Positions 23,402-34,587 of a DNA stretch of 64,000 bases are shown here, in pieces. Under the pieces are notes generated by a model. That model had not been told where the DNA came from. It saw only the letters and a program-made list of their open reading frames with translations, and made no database searches. The translations under genes and the position numbers were made by a program. Where the stretch lies: NCBI GenBank assembly GCA_020248265.1, contig JADCHX010000004.1, positions 291,473 through 355,472 of the forward strand, given 5' to 3'. This stretch comes from Rhodocyclaceae bacterium. Its GTDB lineage: Bacteria; Pseudomonadota; Gammaproteobacteria; Burkholderiales; CAIKXV01. Position 1 is the stretch's first letter; every line of letters begins with the position of its first letter.

Positions 23402-23407
23402 TATAAT
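23402..23407 (+). promoter_or_regulatory. perfect -10 hexamer directly in front of ponA/mrcA
   Basis: TATAAT ends 5 bases before the ATG of the PBP1A gene. If used, transcription would start at or next to the A of the ATG, making the mRNA leaderless. The upstream -35 region is weak (CTGATC with an 18-bp spacer). No Shine–Dalgarno sequence is seen before this ATG, which fits that reading. Confidence 0.5.
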
Positions 23408-23412
23408 CGCTG

Positions 23413-25728
23413 ATGCTCAAACGCTGGTTGCTGATCGCTGCCCTCGTTGCCGCCGGAGGGGTCGGCCTTGCCGTGCTCGTGGTGGTATTTGCGGCGGCGG
23501 TTGCCTTTCCCAATCTTCCCTCTCTTGAGGCGCTGACCGACTACCGGCCGAAGGTGCCGCTGCGCGTGTTCAGCGCGGATGGCAAGCTGATCGGTGAGTT
23601 CGGCGAAGAGCGCCGGGCGGTGGTGAAGATCGATGCCGTACCCGACCTGATGAAGAAGGCTATTCTCGCAGCCGAGGATGACCGTTTCTATGAGCATGGC
23701 GGGGTGGATTACCTCGGTGTCATTCGCGCAGCTGCCTCGAACTTTACCGGTGGCGGCGCGCGCCAGGGCGCGAGCACGATCACGATGCAGGTGGCCCGGA
23801 ACTTCTTCCTGTCCCGGGAAAAGACGTTCACGCGGAAGTTTCACGAGGCACTGCTTGCCTTCAAGATCGAAGCGAGTCTGACCAAGGATCAGATTCTAGA
23901 GCTCTACATCAACCAGATATTCCTGGGCCAGCGCGCCTACGGATTTGCCACGGCCGCACAAGTGTATTTCGGCAAATCGCTCGACCAACTTGAGGTGGCC
24001 GAGATGGCGATGCTCGCCGGGCTGCCCAAGGCGCCGTCGCGCTTCAATCCGGTGGTCAACCCGCAGCGCGCGAGGCTGCGCCAGCAGTATGTACTCCGCC
24101 GGATGAACGCGCTCGGCTACATCGACGCGACCCAGTTCGCGCAGGCCGAGAAGTACGTGATGCCGGCGCGCCGCGAAGGCGCTGAAACAACGGTCAACGC
24201 AGACTATGTGGCCGAAATGGTCCGCCAGGTGATGTACGAACGGTTCCGGGACGAAGCGTATACGCGTGGTCTGCGCGTGTACACGACCGTTGTAAGCGAG
24301 CACCAACTGGCAGCCTATATGGCTGTACGTCGTGGTGTCGTCGCCTACGATCGGCGGCATGGCTTTCGCGGGCCGGAACGCTTCGTGGATCTGCCAGCGA
24401 ACTACACCGACGAGCAGCTCGAAGACCTGCTGCAGGACGATCCGGACAGCGAAGGCCTGTTTCCGGCGGTCGTGCTGCAGATCGACGACAAGTCGGCGGT
24501 CGTCTACCGCCGCGGGCTGGGCCGGGTCACCGTTGCCGGCGAGGGCTTGCGCTTCGCGCAGCGTACGATCGGCGAGCAGGCGCCGCTCAAGCAGCGGCTG
24601 CGGCCGGGGGCGGTGGTTCGCCTGCAGCGCGACGAGAAGTCGAACTGGAGCATCACCCAGCTGCCGCAGGTCGAGGCGTCGCTGGTCGCGGTGGACCCGT
24701 CCGACGGCGCGATCCGGGCGCTGGTCGGTGGTTTCGACTTCAACCGGTCGCAGTTCAACCATGTCACCCAGGCGATCCGCCAGCCCGGGTCGAGCTTCAA
24801 GCCGTTCATCTACTCGGCCGCGCTCGAGCGCGGCTTCACGGCGGGGACGGTGGTCAACGATGCCCCGCTGACCTTCGGCGCACGGGAGACGGGGTCGGAG
24901 CCCTGGGAGCCCAAGAACTACGATGGCAAGTACGACGGTCCGATGCGGATTCGTACTGCACTCGCGCGGTCGAAGAACCTGGTGACCATCCGCGTGCTGC
25001 AAGCGATCGGTACACAGTATGCTCAGGACTACATCACCAAGTTCGGCTTCGACCCGAAGCTGCACCCACCCTACCTGACGATGGCGCTCGGCGCGGGCGG
25101 CGTGACGCCACTGCAGGTGGCTGCCGGCTACGCGGTGTTCGCCAACGGCGGTTACCGCGTTGCCCCGTTCCTGATCCGGCGCATCGAAGACGCCAAGGGG
25201 GCCGTGTTGTTCGAAGCAGCGCCGGCCGTCGCGAACGGGGGCGCGGAGCGGGTGATCGACGAGCGCAACGCGTTCGTGATGACCAGCCTGATGCAGGATG
25301 TCGTGCGTGCCGGGACCGCAACGCGTGCGATGTCCCTCGGTCGCAGCGACCTCGCGGGCAAGACTGGCACCACGAACGACTTCCTCGACGCATGGTTTGC
25401 CGGCTACCAGCCAGGGCTGGTCGCGGTCAGCTGGATCGGTTTCTCGACGCCGCGTACCCTCGGTAACGGTGAGACGGGTGGTACGGCGGCTCTGCCGATG
25501 TGGATCAGCTACATGGCCGTCGCACTCAAGGGCGTGCCCGAGCAGCCGCTGGTCCCGCCGGAGGGTATCGCCACCGCACGTATCGACCCTGCCACTGGCC
25601 TGCGCGATGCGGGCGGAGGCGGCATCAGCGAGTTCTTCTACCAGGAGAACCTTCCGCGCGAGGTCGAGGGTGCTGCACCGGGCGCCGATGCCCGGCCGCA
25701 GGACGAGGTGAAAGCGCAGATTTTCTGA
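23413..25728 (+). CDS. mrcA: penicillin-binding protein 1A (bifunctional transglycosylase/transpeptidase)
   Basis: 771 residues. A class A PBP anchored in the inner membrane by an N-terminal helix (about 5–31), it polymerises glycan strands and cross-links peptides. The glycosyltransferase domain shows the catalytic motif EDDRFYEHGG (Glu88) and the second motif GGGARQGASTITMQ. An OB-like insertion (about 315–420) separates it from the transpeptidase. That domain has SSFK (Ser460–Lys463), SKN (520–522) and KTGTT (650–654). The C-terminus is short and disordered. It is transcribed divergently from pilM, as in many proteobacteria. The -10-like TATAAT is only 5 bases from the ATG. Confidence 0.96.
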   Translation: MLKRWLLIAALVAAGGVGLAVLVVVFAAAVAFPNLPSLEALTDYRPKVPLRVFSADGKLIGEFGEERRAVVKIDAVPDLMKKAILAAEDDRFYEHGGVDYLGVIRAAASNFTGGGARQGASTITMQVARNFFLSREKTFTRKFHEALLAFKIEASLTKDQILELYINQIFLGQRAYGFATAAQVYFGKSLDQLEVAEMAMLAGLPKAPSRFNPVVNPQRARLRQQYVLRRMNALGYIDATQFAQAEKYVMPARREGAETTVNADYVAEMVRQVMYERFRDEAYTRGLRVYTTVVSEHQLAAYMAVRRGVVAYDRRHGFRGPERFVDLPANYTDEQLEDLLQDDPDSEGLFPAVVLQIDDKSAVVYRRGLGRVTVAGEGLRFAQRTIGEQAPLKQRLRPGAVVRLQRDEKSNWSITQLPQVEASLVAVDPSDGAIRALVGGFDFNRSQFNHVTQAIRQPGSSFKPFIYSAALERGFTAGTVVNDAPLTFGARETGSEPWEPKNYDGKYDGPMRIRTALARSKNLVTIRVLQAIGTQYAQDYITKFGFDPKLHPPYLTMALGAGGVTPLQVAAGYAVFANGGYRVAPFLIRRIEDAKGAVLFEAAPAVANGGAERVIDERNAFVMTSLMQDVVRAGTATRAMSLGRSDLAGKTGTTNDFLDAWFAGYQPGLVAVSWIGFSTPRTLGNGETGGTAALPMWISYMAVALKGVPEQPLVPPEGIATARIDPATGLRDAGGGGISEFFYQENLPREVEGAAPGADARPQDEVKAQIF

Positions 25729-25741
25729 GATCGGGCAGCGC

Positions 25742-26380
25742 GTGGCACGAGAGACCCATTCAAGGCAGCGCCAGTTGCGCGAGCAGATCGCGCAACTGGC
25801 TGCACGCCTGATCGCCGAGGACGGTATCGACGACTGGGGCCTCGCCAAGAAGAAGGCGGCCCGTACGCTGGGACTGACCGAGGCGCACTGCCTCCCGACC
25901 AACGCCGAGCTGGAAGCCGCGCTTCTGGAGTATCAGCGCATCTTCGACGAGGAAGGGCAACGGGAGGAGCTTCACTGGCTGCGTTCGCAGGCGCTCGACC
26001 TGATGGACCTGTTCGAGCGGTTCCAGCCGCATCTGGTGGGGCCGGTGCTGTCCGGGGCGATCGGCAAGTATCCGACCATCCACCTGCACCTGTTCACCGA
26101 CGACGAGAAAGCGATTGAGTGGTTCCTGCTGAAGGAAGCGATACCGTACGATCCCTCCCAGCGTCGGGTATTCATTGGCGGAGCGGCATCCACCGTGCCG
26201 TGTTTCGAGCTGAACGTCGAGGGAACCGACGTGCACCTGGTGCAGTTCATCGGTGCCGACCGTCACCAGCCCGTCCGGCTGTCGGCAGAGGGCAGGCCGA
26301 TGGCACGCGCCGGGCGGGCGAGCCTGGCGTCGAAACTGGACGACACCGCGGCACCGGAACCGTTTCGGATCGAGCGATGA
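25742..26380 (+). CDS. conserved protein of unknown function (nucleotidyltransferase-like label only)
   Basis: 212 residues from a GTG start, 13 bp after the PBP1A stop. The protein appears soluble: no signal or membrane helix. The N-terminal part is helical, with RLIAEDGIDDWGLAKKKAARTLG, CLPTNAELEAALLEYQ and a charged segment rich in Glu/Leu/Arg. The C-terminal part has alternating strands (YPTIHLHLFTDDEKAIEWFL…VPCFELNVEGTDVHLVQF) resembling a small alpha/beta domain. Similar proteins in betaproteobacteria are, to my recollection, annotated as hypothetical or loosely as nucleotidyltransferase. I cannot identify catalytic residues with confidence. Its position suggests co-transcription with PBP1A and possibly the PilZ gene behind. 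Confidence 0.7.
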   Translation: MARETHSRQRQLREQIAQLAARLIAEDGIDDWGLAKKKAARTLGLTEAHCLPTNAELEAALLEYQRIFDEEGQREELHWLRSQALDLMDLFERFQPHLVGPVLSGAIGKYPTIHLHLFTDDEKAIEWFLLKEAIPYDPSQRRVFIGGAASTVPCFELNVEGTDVHLVQFIGADRHQPVRLSAEGRPMARAGRASLASKLDDTAAPEPFRIER

Positions 26381-26410
26381 GCCGCCGTCCCCTCAGGAGC
26401 TGGAGCCAGC

Positions 26411-27184
26411 ATGAGCGCTGAAGACGCCGTCAATTCCGGCAACGGCGAGGGCCAGGACCAGGACCTCAGCCGGTTCCTCGTGCGCTCACCGACGCAGATC
26501 AGGCAGATCCTGTCGGCGATCCGCGATAACCGTGAGATCGTCACCGCCTACTTCAACCGCGGTCGCCAGTTCCTGTTGACCGCGATCGTCGATATCGACG
26601 TGCCCGGCGCGCGTATCGTCATCGACCGCGGTTCGGACGAAGCGACCAACGCCAGACTGCTGGAAAGCGACCGGATCGTGCTGGTGAGCGCGCTGGAGAA
26701 GGTCAAGGTGCAGTTCAGCGTGAAGCAGGTGCGCGATATTCAGTACGACGGTGCACCTGCCTTCTCGATTCCGCTGCCGGCGGAACTGCTCAAGTTGCAG
26801 CGGCGCGAGTTCTTCCGGGCGCGCAGCAGTGCGAGCGAGCCAGTCCACGTGCGCCTGCCGCTGCGCGACACCGAGACGCTGGAACTGCAGGGCCTCGATC
26901 TGAGTATCGGCGGCATTTCCGCCTATGTGCAGTTGCCTGCCGACCGGGTCGCGATCGGTACTCGCTTCCCCGGTGCCAGCGTGCGGATCGGCGCCGGCAG
27001 TTCCTTCTCGGTCGAGCTCGAACTGCGGAACGTGAACGACGTGCGCCTGCGCAATGGCACCGACGCGACGCGCGCCGGATTCATGTTCGTCGCCCTGCCG
27101 GAGTCCGCTCAGCAGCAGATACAGCGCTATCTGATGCGGATCGAGCGCGAACGGCGCAGCCGTGAGGCCGAGCTCGATCTCTGA
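26411..27184 (+). CDS. YcgR-like PilZ-domain c-di-GMP effector
   Basis: 257 residues in two domains. The N-terminal half (about 20–125) resembles the YcgR/PilZN domain. The C-terminal half (about 128–245) is a PilZ domain with both c-di-GMP-binding signatures: R-x3-R within KLQRREFFRARSS and D-x-S-x2-G as DLSIGGIS. YcgR proteins slow or redirect flagellar motors, and related proteins regulate pili or exopolysaccharide. No flagellar genes are in the window, while a type IV pilus operon lies just upstream, so the target could be either system. Start ATG at 26411 lies 30 bp after the preceding gene, behind an AGGAG-like site (CTCAGGAGC). The end is 6 bp from the convergent hemB stop. Confidence 0.85.
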   Translation: MSAEDAVNSGNGEGQDQDLSRFLVRSPTQIRQILSAIRDNREIVTAYFNRGRQFLLTAIVDIDVPGARIVIDRGSDEATNARLLESDRIVLVSALEKVKVQFSVKQVRDIQYDGAPAFSIPLPAELLKLQRREFFRARSSASEPVHVRLPLRDTETLELQGLDLSIGGISAYVQLPADRVAIGTRFPGASVRIGAGSSFSVELELRNVNDVRLRNGTDATRAGFMFVALPESAQQQIQRYLMRIERERRSREAELDL

Positions 27185-27190
27185 GCCGGC

Positions 27191-29147
<1,957 letters not shown>

Positions 29148-29198
29148 CGACAGGATCGCTTTCGCCGATCCGACTGGCGCCGGAAGGGTCGGTCAAGT

Positions 29199-29204
29199 TA
29201 AAAT
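29199..29204 (+). promoter_or_regulatory. possible -10 element for the cytochrome c4 gene
   Basis: TAAAAT matches the -10 consensus at five of six bases, in an AT-rich patch of the engB–cytochrome c4 gap and 60 bp before the ATG. The -35 is poor (CTGGCG at a 19-bp spacer), so an activator may be needed or the site may be chance. Confidence 0.3.
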
Positions 29205-29263
29205 CGAAAGTTACAGGTAATTAACGCAAACCGGATTGATGAGTGTCCGGCAGGGAGTCACGA

Positions 29264-29932
29264 ATGACAAGGAATCTTGCGATCGCCGCGCTGATGGCAG
29301 GCGCAGCGCTGGCATCGGTTTTTCCGGGCAGTACCGCCCAGGCTGCAGCAGCGGCGGCGGAGGCGCCAGCCGCACCCAGGGGTGATCCGGCGAAAGGCCA
29401 GACGATCGCTTCGGGCGTCTGCGCAGGTTGCCACGGTGCCGACGGCAACAGTGGCATGCCTGCCAACCCGACGCTGGCCGGCCAGCACGCCGGCTACACC
29501 GCCAAGCAGCTGGCAAACTTCAAGTCCGGAGAGCGCAAGAACGCGATCATGCAGGGCATGGTCGCTGCGCTGTCGCCGCAGGACATGCTCGACCTGGGCG
29601 CCTACTATGCGCGGCAGCCGGTCAAGCCGCGCCCGGCGAACGACAAGGAACTGGCGCTGATCGGGCAGAAGCTGTATCGCGCGGGTAACGCCGCCGTCGG
29701 ATTGCCGGCCTGTTCCGGGTGCCACTCGCCCAACGGTGCAGGCATTCCGGCGCAGTATCCGCGGCTGGCTGGCCAGCATGCCGAATACACCGTTGCGCAG
29801 TTGCGGGCATTCCGTGCGGGCGAACGCGGCAACGACATGAACAAGGTCATGCGCACGATCGCCAGCCGGCTGTCCGACCGCGAGATGCAGGCGCTGGCCG
29901 AGTACGTGTCCGGGCTTACCGGCGTGCGCTGA
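29264..29932 (+). CDS. diheme cytochrome c4
   Basis: 222 residues from the ATG at 29264, preceded by AGGGAG; the GTG at 29243 is less likely. A signal peptide (about 1–28) sends it to the periplasm. Two homologous c-type domains each carry a heme site: CAGCH (Cys53, Cys56, His57) and CSGCH (Cys150, Cys153, His154). Each domain also has a methionine-bearing stretch for the sixth ligand (IMQGMV near residue 99; DMNKVM in the second half). Cytochrome c4 passes electrons from the bc1 complex to terminal oxidases such as cbb3. A strong terminator follows. Its neighbour engB is divergent, a pair often seen in proteobacteria. Confidence 0.93.
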   Translation: MTRNLAIAALMAGAALASVFPGSTAQAAAAAAEAPAAPRGDPAKGQTIASGVCAGCHGADGNSGMPANPTLAGQHAGYTAKQLANFKSGERKNAIMQGMVAALSPQDMLDLGAYYARQPVKPRPANDKELALIGQKLYRAGNAAVGLPACSGCHSPNGAGIPAQYPRLAGQHAEYTVAQLRAFRAGERGNDMNKVMRTIASRLSDREMQALAEYVSGLTGVR

Positions 29933-29956
29933 TCGTCCCCGAGGCGTCTGCCTGCA

Positions 29957-29986
29957 ACGGGCCTCCCTCGGGAGGCCCGTCTGTTT
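29957..29986 (+). terminator. intrinsic terminator after cytochrome c4
   Basis: Stem ACGGGCCTCCC / GGGAGGCCCGT (29957–29967 and 29970–29980) is followed by CTGTTTTC. It begins 25 bp past the cytochrome stop and lies between it and the convergent hemL gene. No T-run occurs on the minus strand, so it serves the plus strand. Confidence 0.8.
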
Positions 29987-29996
29987 TCTGCCAGCG

Positions 29997-31289
29997 TCAG
30001 TGCTTCGCCATCGCCGCTAGCGCTTCGCGCGCAGCGGCACCCGTGGCAGCGATATCTTCGGCGCTGTGGGTGATCGACACGAAACCTGCTTCGTAGGCAG
30101 AAGGCGCCAGGTAGACCCCGTGCCCCAGCATCTGGTGGAAGAAGGTGTTGAAGCGCGCGCTGTCGCACTGCATCACCTCGGCGAAGTTCGTCGGCGGCTC
30201 GCTGCGGAAGTAGAGGCCGAACATGCCGCCTACCGACTGCGCCGACAGCGGGATTCCGCTTCCCTCCGCGGCGCCGACGAACGCTTCGCAGACCGCCCGG
30301 GTGGTCGCCGCCAGACGGTCGTGGAAGCCCGGCTCCAGCACCTGTTGCAGCGTAGCGAGCCCGGCGGCTACCGCGACCGGGTTGCCGGACAGCGTGCCCG
30401 CCTGGTAGACCGGTCCGGTCGGTGCGACGAAGGCCATCACGTCGGGCCGCCCCCCGAACGCCCCCAGCGGCATGCCGCCGCCGATCACCTTCCCGAACGT
30501 GCTGAGGTCAGGCGTGATCCCGTAGAGACCCTGCGCACTGCCCGGGGCCACGCGGAAGCCGGTCATCACCTCGTCGAAGATCAGCACCGAGCCGTGGCGG
30601 GTGCAGACCTCACGCAGTGCCTGCAGGAACCCGGGCTTTGGCAGCACCATGTTCATGTTGCCGGCGATCGGCTCGACGATGACGGCGGCGATCGTGTCAC
30701 CGATCTCGCGGAACGTGCGCTGTACCTCGTCGATGTCGTTGTACTGAAGAACCAGCGTGTGCTGCGCCAGTTCCGGCGGCACGCCGGCCGAACTCGGCTG
30801 GCCCAGCGTCAGTGCGCCCGAGCCAGCCTTGACCAGCAGGCTGTCACCGTGGCCGTGGTAACAGCCTTCGAACTTCACGATGCGGCTGCGCCCGGTGAAG
30901 CCGCGGGCGACCCGGATCGCGCTCATCGTCGCCTCGGTGCCCGAGGACACCAGACGCACCGATTCGATCGAAGGGACCGCCTGGACAAGCGCCTCGGCCA
31001 GCTTCAGCTCGCCGGCCGTCGGTGCGCCGAACGACAATCCGTTGCGCGCCGCGCGCTCGACGGCGGCCAGCACGACCGGATCGGCATGGCCGAGGATCGC
31101 CGGGCCCCATGATCCGATGTAGTCGATGTAGCGGTTGCCGTCGACATCCCAGGCGTGGGCACCCAGCGCCCGCTCGAAGAACACCGGCGTGCCGCCGACG
31201 GAGCGGAACGCGCGCACTGGCGAGTTCACGCCGCCCGGGATCAGTTTCTGGGAACGCTCGAACAGCGCGTCGCTGTTGGGTCGCATCAT
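29997..31289 (-). CDS. hemL: glutamate-1-semialdehyde 2,1-aminomutase
   Basis: 430 residues, typical length. A PLP enzyme of the class III aminotransferase fold that makes 5-aminolevulinate from glutamate-1-semialdehyde, the last step of the C5 route. The PLP lysine is Lys267 in [18 protein letters not shown]. The cofactor aspartate lies in [12 protein letters not shown] and the phosphate-binding SSGTEATM is near residue 118. Its presence implies that this organism makes heme precursors from glutamyl-tRNA (GtrA/HemA route) rather than by ALA synthase. It starts 10 bp after thiE ends, so it is probably the last gene of thiD–thiE–hemL. This arrangement with a divergent rubredoxin is common in betaproteobacteria. 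Confidence 0.96.
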   Translation of the reverse strand: MMRPNSDALFERSQKLIPGGVNSPVRAFRSVGGTPVFFERALGAHAWDVDGNRYIDYIGSWGPAILGHADPVVLAAVERAARNGLSFGAPTAGELKLAEALVQAVPSIESVRLVSSGTEATMSAIRVARGFTGRSRIVKFEGCYHGHGDSLLVKAGSGALTLGQPSSAGVPPELAQHTLVLQYNDIDEVQRTFREIGDTIAAVIVEPIAGNMNMVLPKPGFLQALREVCTRHGSVLIFDEVMTGFRVAPGSAQGLYGITPDLSTFGKVIGGGMPLGAFGGRPDVMAFVAPTGPVYQAGTLSGNPVAVAAGLATLQQVLEPGFHDRLAATTRAVCEAFVGAAEGSGIPLSAQSVGGMFGLYFRSEPPTNFAEVMQCDSARFNTFFHQMLGHGVYLAPSAYEAGFVSITHSAEDIAATGAAAREALAAMAKH

Positions 31290-31299
31290 TGGGCTCCGT

Positions 31300-31977
31300 T
31301 CAGGGATGGCAGGTTCCGGACGGCGCCGCTGCCAGCCGCGTCCGGTGTTCGTTCTCGATCAGTTCGTTGAAATCGCGCACGGCGGTGCCGATGTCGGGTG
31401 CCGCGTAGAGGGCGCTGATTACCGCTACTGCATCGGCGCCGGCGCGCAGCACTCCGGCGGCATTGCCGAGGTCGATGCCGCCGATCGCGACGATCGGTAT
31501 CCGCAGCCGTGCGCGCGCCTGACTCAGCAGTTCGTGCGATGCACGGACCGCCGCCGGCTTCACGCGCGACGGGAACATCGCCCCGAAGGCGACGTAGTCT
31601 GCGCCCTCGTTTTCCGCTTGTACGGCACGCTCCAGCGAGTCGTAGCAACTGACGCCGACCAGTGCACGGCCGACGCGCGCCCGGGCCTCGGCGACCGTGC
31701 CATCGTCGCGCCCCAGATGCACTCCGTCCGCCCCGACCTCGGCCGCCAGCACGGGATCGTCGTTGACGATCAGCCGAGCGCCGGCAGCCCGGCAGGCGGC
31801 GGCTATCGCGCGCGCTGCCTCGGCCCGGGCCCGGACCCCACCATCGCCTGCCGACTTGGCCCGGTATTGCAGCAGGCGTACGCCGGCAGACAGCGATCGC
31901 TCGACCTGGTCGAGCAGTTCCGTTGCCGATGGATCGTCAGGGGTGACGGCATAGAGGCCTGGGAGGTGCAAGGGCAT
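31300..31977 (-). CDS. thiE: thiamine-phosphate synthase
   Basis: 225 residues from the ATG at 31977 ([14 protein letters not shown]); the frame extends far upstream but that part is not ThiE. A TIM-barrel enzyme that joins HMP pyrophosphate and thiazole phosphate to thiamine phosphate. Signature parts are LLQYRAKSA (pyrophosphate-binding region), [21 protein letters not shown] with its metal-binding aspartate, and the later segments [20 protein letters not shown] and IPIVAIGGI. Many relatives have QLR or QYR at the first motif, as here. It lies between thiD (53 bp upstream) and hemL (10 bp downstream), so pyrimidine activation and coupling are encoded together. Confidence 0.93.
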   Translation of the reverse strand: MPLHLPGLYAVTPDDPSATELLDQVERSLSAGVRLLQYRAKSAGDGGVRARAEAARAIAAACRAAGARLIVNDDPVLAAEVGADGVHLGRDDGTVAEARARVGRALVGVSCYDSLERAVQAENEGADYVAFGAMFPSRVKPAAVRASHELLSQARARLRIPIVAIGGIDLGNAAGVLRAGADAVAVISALYAAPDIGTAVRDFNELIENEHRTRLAAAPSGTCHP

Positions 31978-32030
31978 CGGTGCCCGCCTGTCGGTCGTCT
32001 GTTGCAGGATGGTGGTGGCCGCAGCCTCGT

Positions 32031-32987
32031 TCAGTGGGCCGTGGCCCGTGCCGGTGGCAGGCCACCGCCGGCATTGTCCGCAACTGCCCCGGTACCGGCG
32101 GCGTCCGTCGCATCGACTCGGGTTGCACCCTCCGTGTCCCCCGCAGTGTCGTCGGCTGTCGCGTCTTCGTCGGTCTCGCGGGCCCAGAACAGGCGATCGG
32201 GGACGAACTGACCCATGCCGGGACGGAACCCGGCCTTCAGCGTCTGCCACGTGTACTCCTGGGCGTCACGCGCGGCTTCCTCGACCGGCAGGCCATTCGC
32301 AAGCGTGGCTGCCAGTGCCGAAGCCAGCGTGCAGCCCGATCCGTGGTAGCTGCCGGGCAGCCGTTGCCATGCGTCGGTCCGGATCTCGCCCTGCTCGCCG
32401 TAGAGGCGGTTGACGACCTGCACGGTGTTCTCGTGGGTGCCGGTGATGAGTACGTATTCGCATCCGGCGGCGAGCAGGCGCTTCGCGCAGCGCGCGAGAT
32501 CGAGGTCTTCATCTTCCCGGTCGTCGGCGGCGAGGCGGCGCGCTTCGTAGCTGTTCGGGGTGATGATCGTGCACTGTGGCAGCAGCAGTTCACGGATCGC
32601 CGCGATCATCTCTTCGTTGGCGAAGGGGTCGCCGCGGCCCGAGGCAAGGACCGGGTCGAGGATCAGCGGGATATTCGGATAGTCGGCGACGACTTCCGCG
32701 ATCGCCGCGATGGTCTCGATGCTTCCCAGCACCCCCAGCTTGAATGCGCTGACCGGCATGTCTTCGAGCACGCAGCGCGCCTGGTCGGCCACCCAGTCGG
32801 CGTCTATCGCCAGCATGTCCTCGACGCCACGCGTGTCCTGCACCGTCAGTGCCGTGATCACCGGCAGCGGATGGCAGCCCATGCTCGACAGGGTCAGCAG
32901 GTCGGCCTGGATGCCGGCGCCACCGCTGGGATCATTGGCGGCGAACACGAGCACGATCGGGGGCGTTTCGGGCACTGCGTCGGACAT
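32031..32987 (-). CDS. thiD: hydroxymethylpyrimidine/phosphomethylpyrimidine kinase
   Basis: 318 residues from the ATG at 32987. A ribokinase-fold enzyme that phosphorylates HMP and HMP-P to the pyrophosphate used by ThiE. The N-terminal substrate motif [14 protein letters not shown] is present. Near residue 235 the anion-hole motif [15 protein letters not shown] carries the catalytic base region (GSGC). The core ends near residue 265. It is followed by about 54 residues rich in Asp, Thr, Ala and Gly ([13 protein letters not shown]…), an unusual low-complexity tail not needed for the fold. Transcribed divergently from rubredoxin; a TACAAT -10-like element lies 42 bp upstream. Confidence 0.94.
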   Translation of the reverse strand: MSDAVPETPPIVLVFAANDPSGGAGIQADLLTLSSMGCHPLPVITALTVQDTRGVEDMLAIDADWVADQARCVLEDMPVSAFKLGVLGSIETIAAIAEVVADYPNIPLILDPVLASGRGDPFANEEMIAAIRELLLPQCTIITPNSYEARRLAADDREDEDLDLARCAKRLLAAGCEYVLITGTHENTVQVVNRLYGEQGEIRTDAWQRLPGSYHGSGCTLASALAATLANGLPVEEAARDAQEYTWQTLKAGFRPGMGQFVPDRLFWARETDEDATADDTAGDTEGATRVDATDAAGTGAVADNAGGGLPPARATAH

Positions 32988-33028
32988 TGGTGAACGGGCC
33001 TTCGGGTACACTCAGGATGCGAACTTGT

Positions 33029-33034
33029 ATTGTA
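33029..33034 (-). promoter_or_regulatory. possible -10 element for thiD–thiE–hemL
   Basis: The minus strand reads TACAAT, five of six matches, 42 bp before the thiD ATG. No convincing -35 hexamer is seen 16–18 bp upstream. No thiamine-pyrophosphate riboswitch features were recognised in the short leader. Confidence 0.35.
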
Positions 33035-33152
33035 GACGTTCGCTACCTTCCGTTCCGTTTCCGTCGCGCCCGACCGTCGTGCGGCCCTCGTCTGGCGGGG
33101 TGTCCGGTCTGGTGCCAGCCGTTCAACCTTCTTCCTCGAGGTCAGTACACAC

Positions 33153-33347
33153 ATGTCCGCAGAATCCGAAGTCGGAACCCCGTTCAAGCAGTGGATGTGC
33201 CTCGTGTGTGGCTGGATCTACGACGAGGAAGCGGGATCGCCCGAAGAAGGCATCGCCGCTGGCACCCGCTGGGCCGACGTCCCGCCGAACTGGACCTGTC
33301 CCGAGTGCGGCGCCCGCAAGGAAGACTTCGAGATGGTGGAGATCTGA
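33153..33347 (+). CDS. rubredoxin
   Basis: 64 residues. A single iron is bound by two Cys-x2-Cys pairs: CLVCG (Cys16, Cys19) and CPECG (Cys49, Cys52). The typical aromatic and acidic surroundings ([26 protein letters not shown]) are present. It is a small cytosolic electron carrier. It ends 1 base before the glyoxalase I gene, so they share a transcript. A rubredoxin divergent from thiD–hemL is a recurring betaproteobacterial arrangement. Its physiological partner (for example an alkane hydroxylase or an oxidative-stress enzyme) is not visible here. Confidence 0.95.
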   Translation: MSAESEVGTPFKQWMCLVCGWIYDEEAGSPEEGIAAGTRWADVPPNWTCPECGARKEDFEMVEI

Positions 33348-33348
33348 G

Positions 33349-33741
33349 ATGCGACTGCTGCACACGATGATCCGTGTCGGCGACCTCGATCGTTCGATCG
33401 CGTTCTATACCGACGTGCTCGGCATGAAGCTGCTGCGGCGGAAGGATTATCCCGAAGGCCGCTTCACCAATGTGTTCGTCGGCTATGGCGACGAACGCGA
33501 ACACGCAGTCCTCGAGCTGACCCACAACTGGGATACCGCGCAGTACGATCTCGGTACCGGCTACGGCCATGTCGCGGTTTCGGTCGACGACGCGGCACAG
33601 GCCTGCGACCGCGTACGTGCGCGTGGTGGCAAGGTCACCCGCGAGGCCGGGCCGATGAAGCATGGCACGACGGTCATCGCGTTCGTCGAGGATCCCGACG
33701 GCTACAAGATCGAGTTCATCCAGCACGGCTCGATCGGCTGA
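33349..33741 (+). CDS. gloA: lactoylglutathione lyase (glyoxalase I)
   Basis: 130 residues, standard bacterial size. It isomerises the hemithioacetal of methylglyoxal and glutathione to S-lactoylglutathione. The four metal ligands are visible: His5 (LLHTMIRV), Glu56 (LELTHNWD), His74 (GYGHVAV) and Glu122 (YKIEFIQ). Signature strings [16 protein letters not shown] and [10 protein letters not shown] fit the Ni-dependent, short-form enzymes such as that of E. coli. The ATG begins one base after the rubredoxin stop. The end converges with rsmA, 36 bp away, and no terminator is apparent. Confidence 0.96.
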   Translation: MRLLHTMIRVGDLDRSIAFYTDVLGMKLLRRKDYPEGRFTNVFVGYGDEREHAVLELTHNWDTAQYDLGTGYGHVAVSVDDAAQACDRVRARGGKVTREAGPMKHGTTVIAFVEDPDGYKIEFIQHGSIG

Positions 33742-33777
33742 GCATCCCGCGCGCATCCGCACGACGGTGGCCCGCGG

Positions 33778-34587
33778 TCAGGCCGACGGTGCGCCGGTCC
33801 CTGCGGCATTTGCCAGGCGGACGAAGTCGGCGACCCGCAGATCCTCTGCGCGTGCCTTCGGATCGATGCCGAGTTCCTCCAGTCTCTCGGCATCGAACCA
33901 GCCACGCAGCGTGTTGCGCAGCATCTTCCGGCGCTGACCGAAGGCTGCCTGCACCACCCGCGACAGCACGCCGATGTCGCGCGCGCCAAGCGTGGCTGTC
34001 GCGCGAGGGACCAGCCGAACCACGCTGGAGTCCACCTTCGGCGCCGGGCGGAAGGCCTGCGGGCCGACTTCCAGTACCGGTTCGGCCTCGAACCGGTACT
34101 GCATCATCACCGACAGGCGTCCGTAGTCGCCGGCCTGGGGCGTCGCCACGATACGTTCCACGACCTCACGCTGCAGCATCACGTGCACGTCGAGCAGCCT
34201 CGCCGCCACGTCGAACAGCCTGAACAGGATCGGGCTCGATATGTTGTAGGGCAGGTTGCCGACCACACGCAGCCGTTCGGGCAGTGTCGTGAAGTCGAAG
34301 CCAAGCACGTCGGCTTCGTGTACCTCGATCTGCGCGCCCGGCAGCCGTTCGTGCAGGCTGCGCGCGAGGTCGCGGTCCAGTTCGATCACGTGCAGCGGAT
34401 GGCCGGGCCCGGCCGCGTTGATGCGCGCGGCGAGCAGACCAGTGAGTGCGCCCATGCCGGGGCCGATCTCGACCAGCGCATCGCCCGGCCGCGGATCGAT
34501 CGCATGCACGATCGCTTCGATCACATGCCGGTCGACCAGGAAGTTCTGGCCGAAACGGCGCCGCGCGCGGTGCTGTTCCAGGGTCAG
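33778..34587 (-). CDS. rsmA: 16S rRNA dimethyladenosine transferase RsmA/KsgA, probable CTG start
   Basis: 269 residues if started at CTG 34587. The enzyme dimethylates A1518 and A1519 of 16S rRNA and acts as a checkpoint in small-subunit assembly. RRFGQNFLVD, the AdoMet site EIGPGMGALT and the catalytic NLPYNISSP are intact. No ATG, GTG or TTG lies near the conserved N-terminus. CTG at 34587 sits 5 bases after a GGAGG ribosome site and overlaps the pdxA stop as CTGA, which mimics the usual ATGA coupling. The very long upstream frame (to 34809) is inside pdxA and is rejected. A second CTG two codons further is an alternative. Order rsmA–pdxA–surA–lptD is classical. Confidence 0.93.
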   Translation of the reverse strand: MTLEQHRARRRFGQNFLVDRHVIEAIVHAIDPRPGDALVEIGPGMGALTGLLAARINAAGPGHPLHVIELDRDLARSLHERLPGAQIEVHEADVLGFDFTTLPERLRVVGNLPYNISSPILFRLFDVAARLLDVHVMLQREVVERIVATPQAGDYGRLSVMMQYRFEAEPVLEVGPQAFRPAPKVDSSVVRLVPRATATLGARDIGVLSRVVQAAFGQRRKMLRNTLRGWFDAERLEELGIDPKARAEDLRVADFVRLANAAGTGAPSA

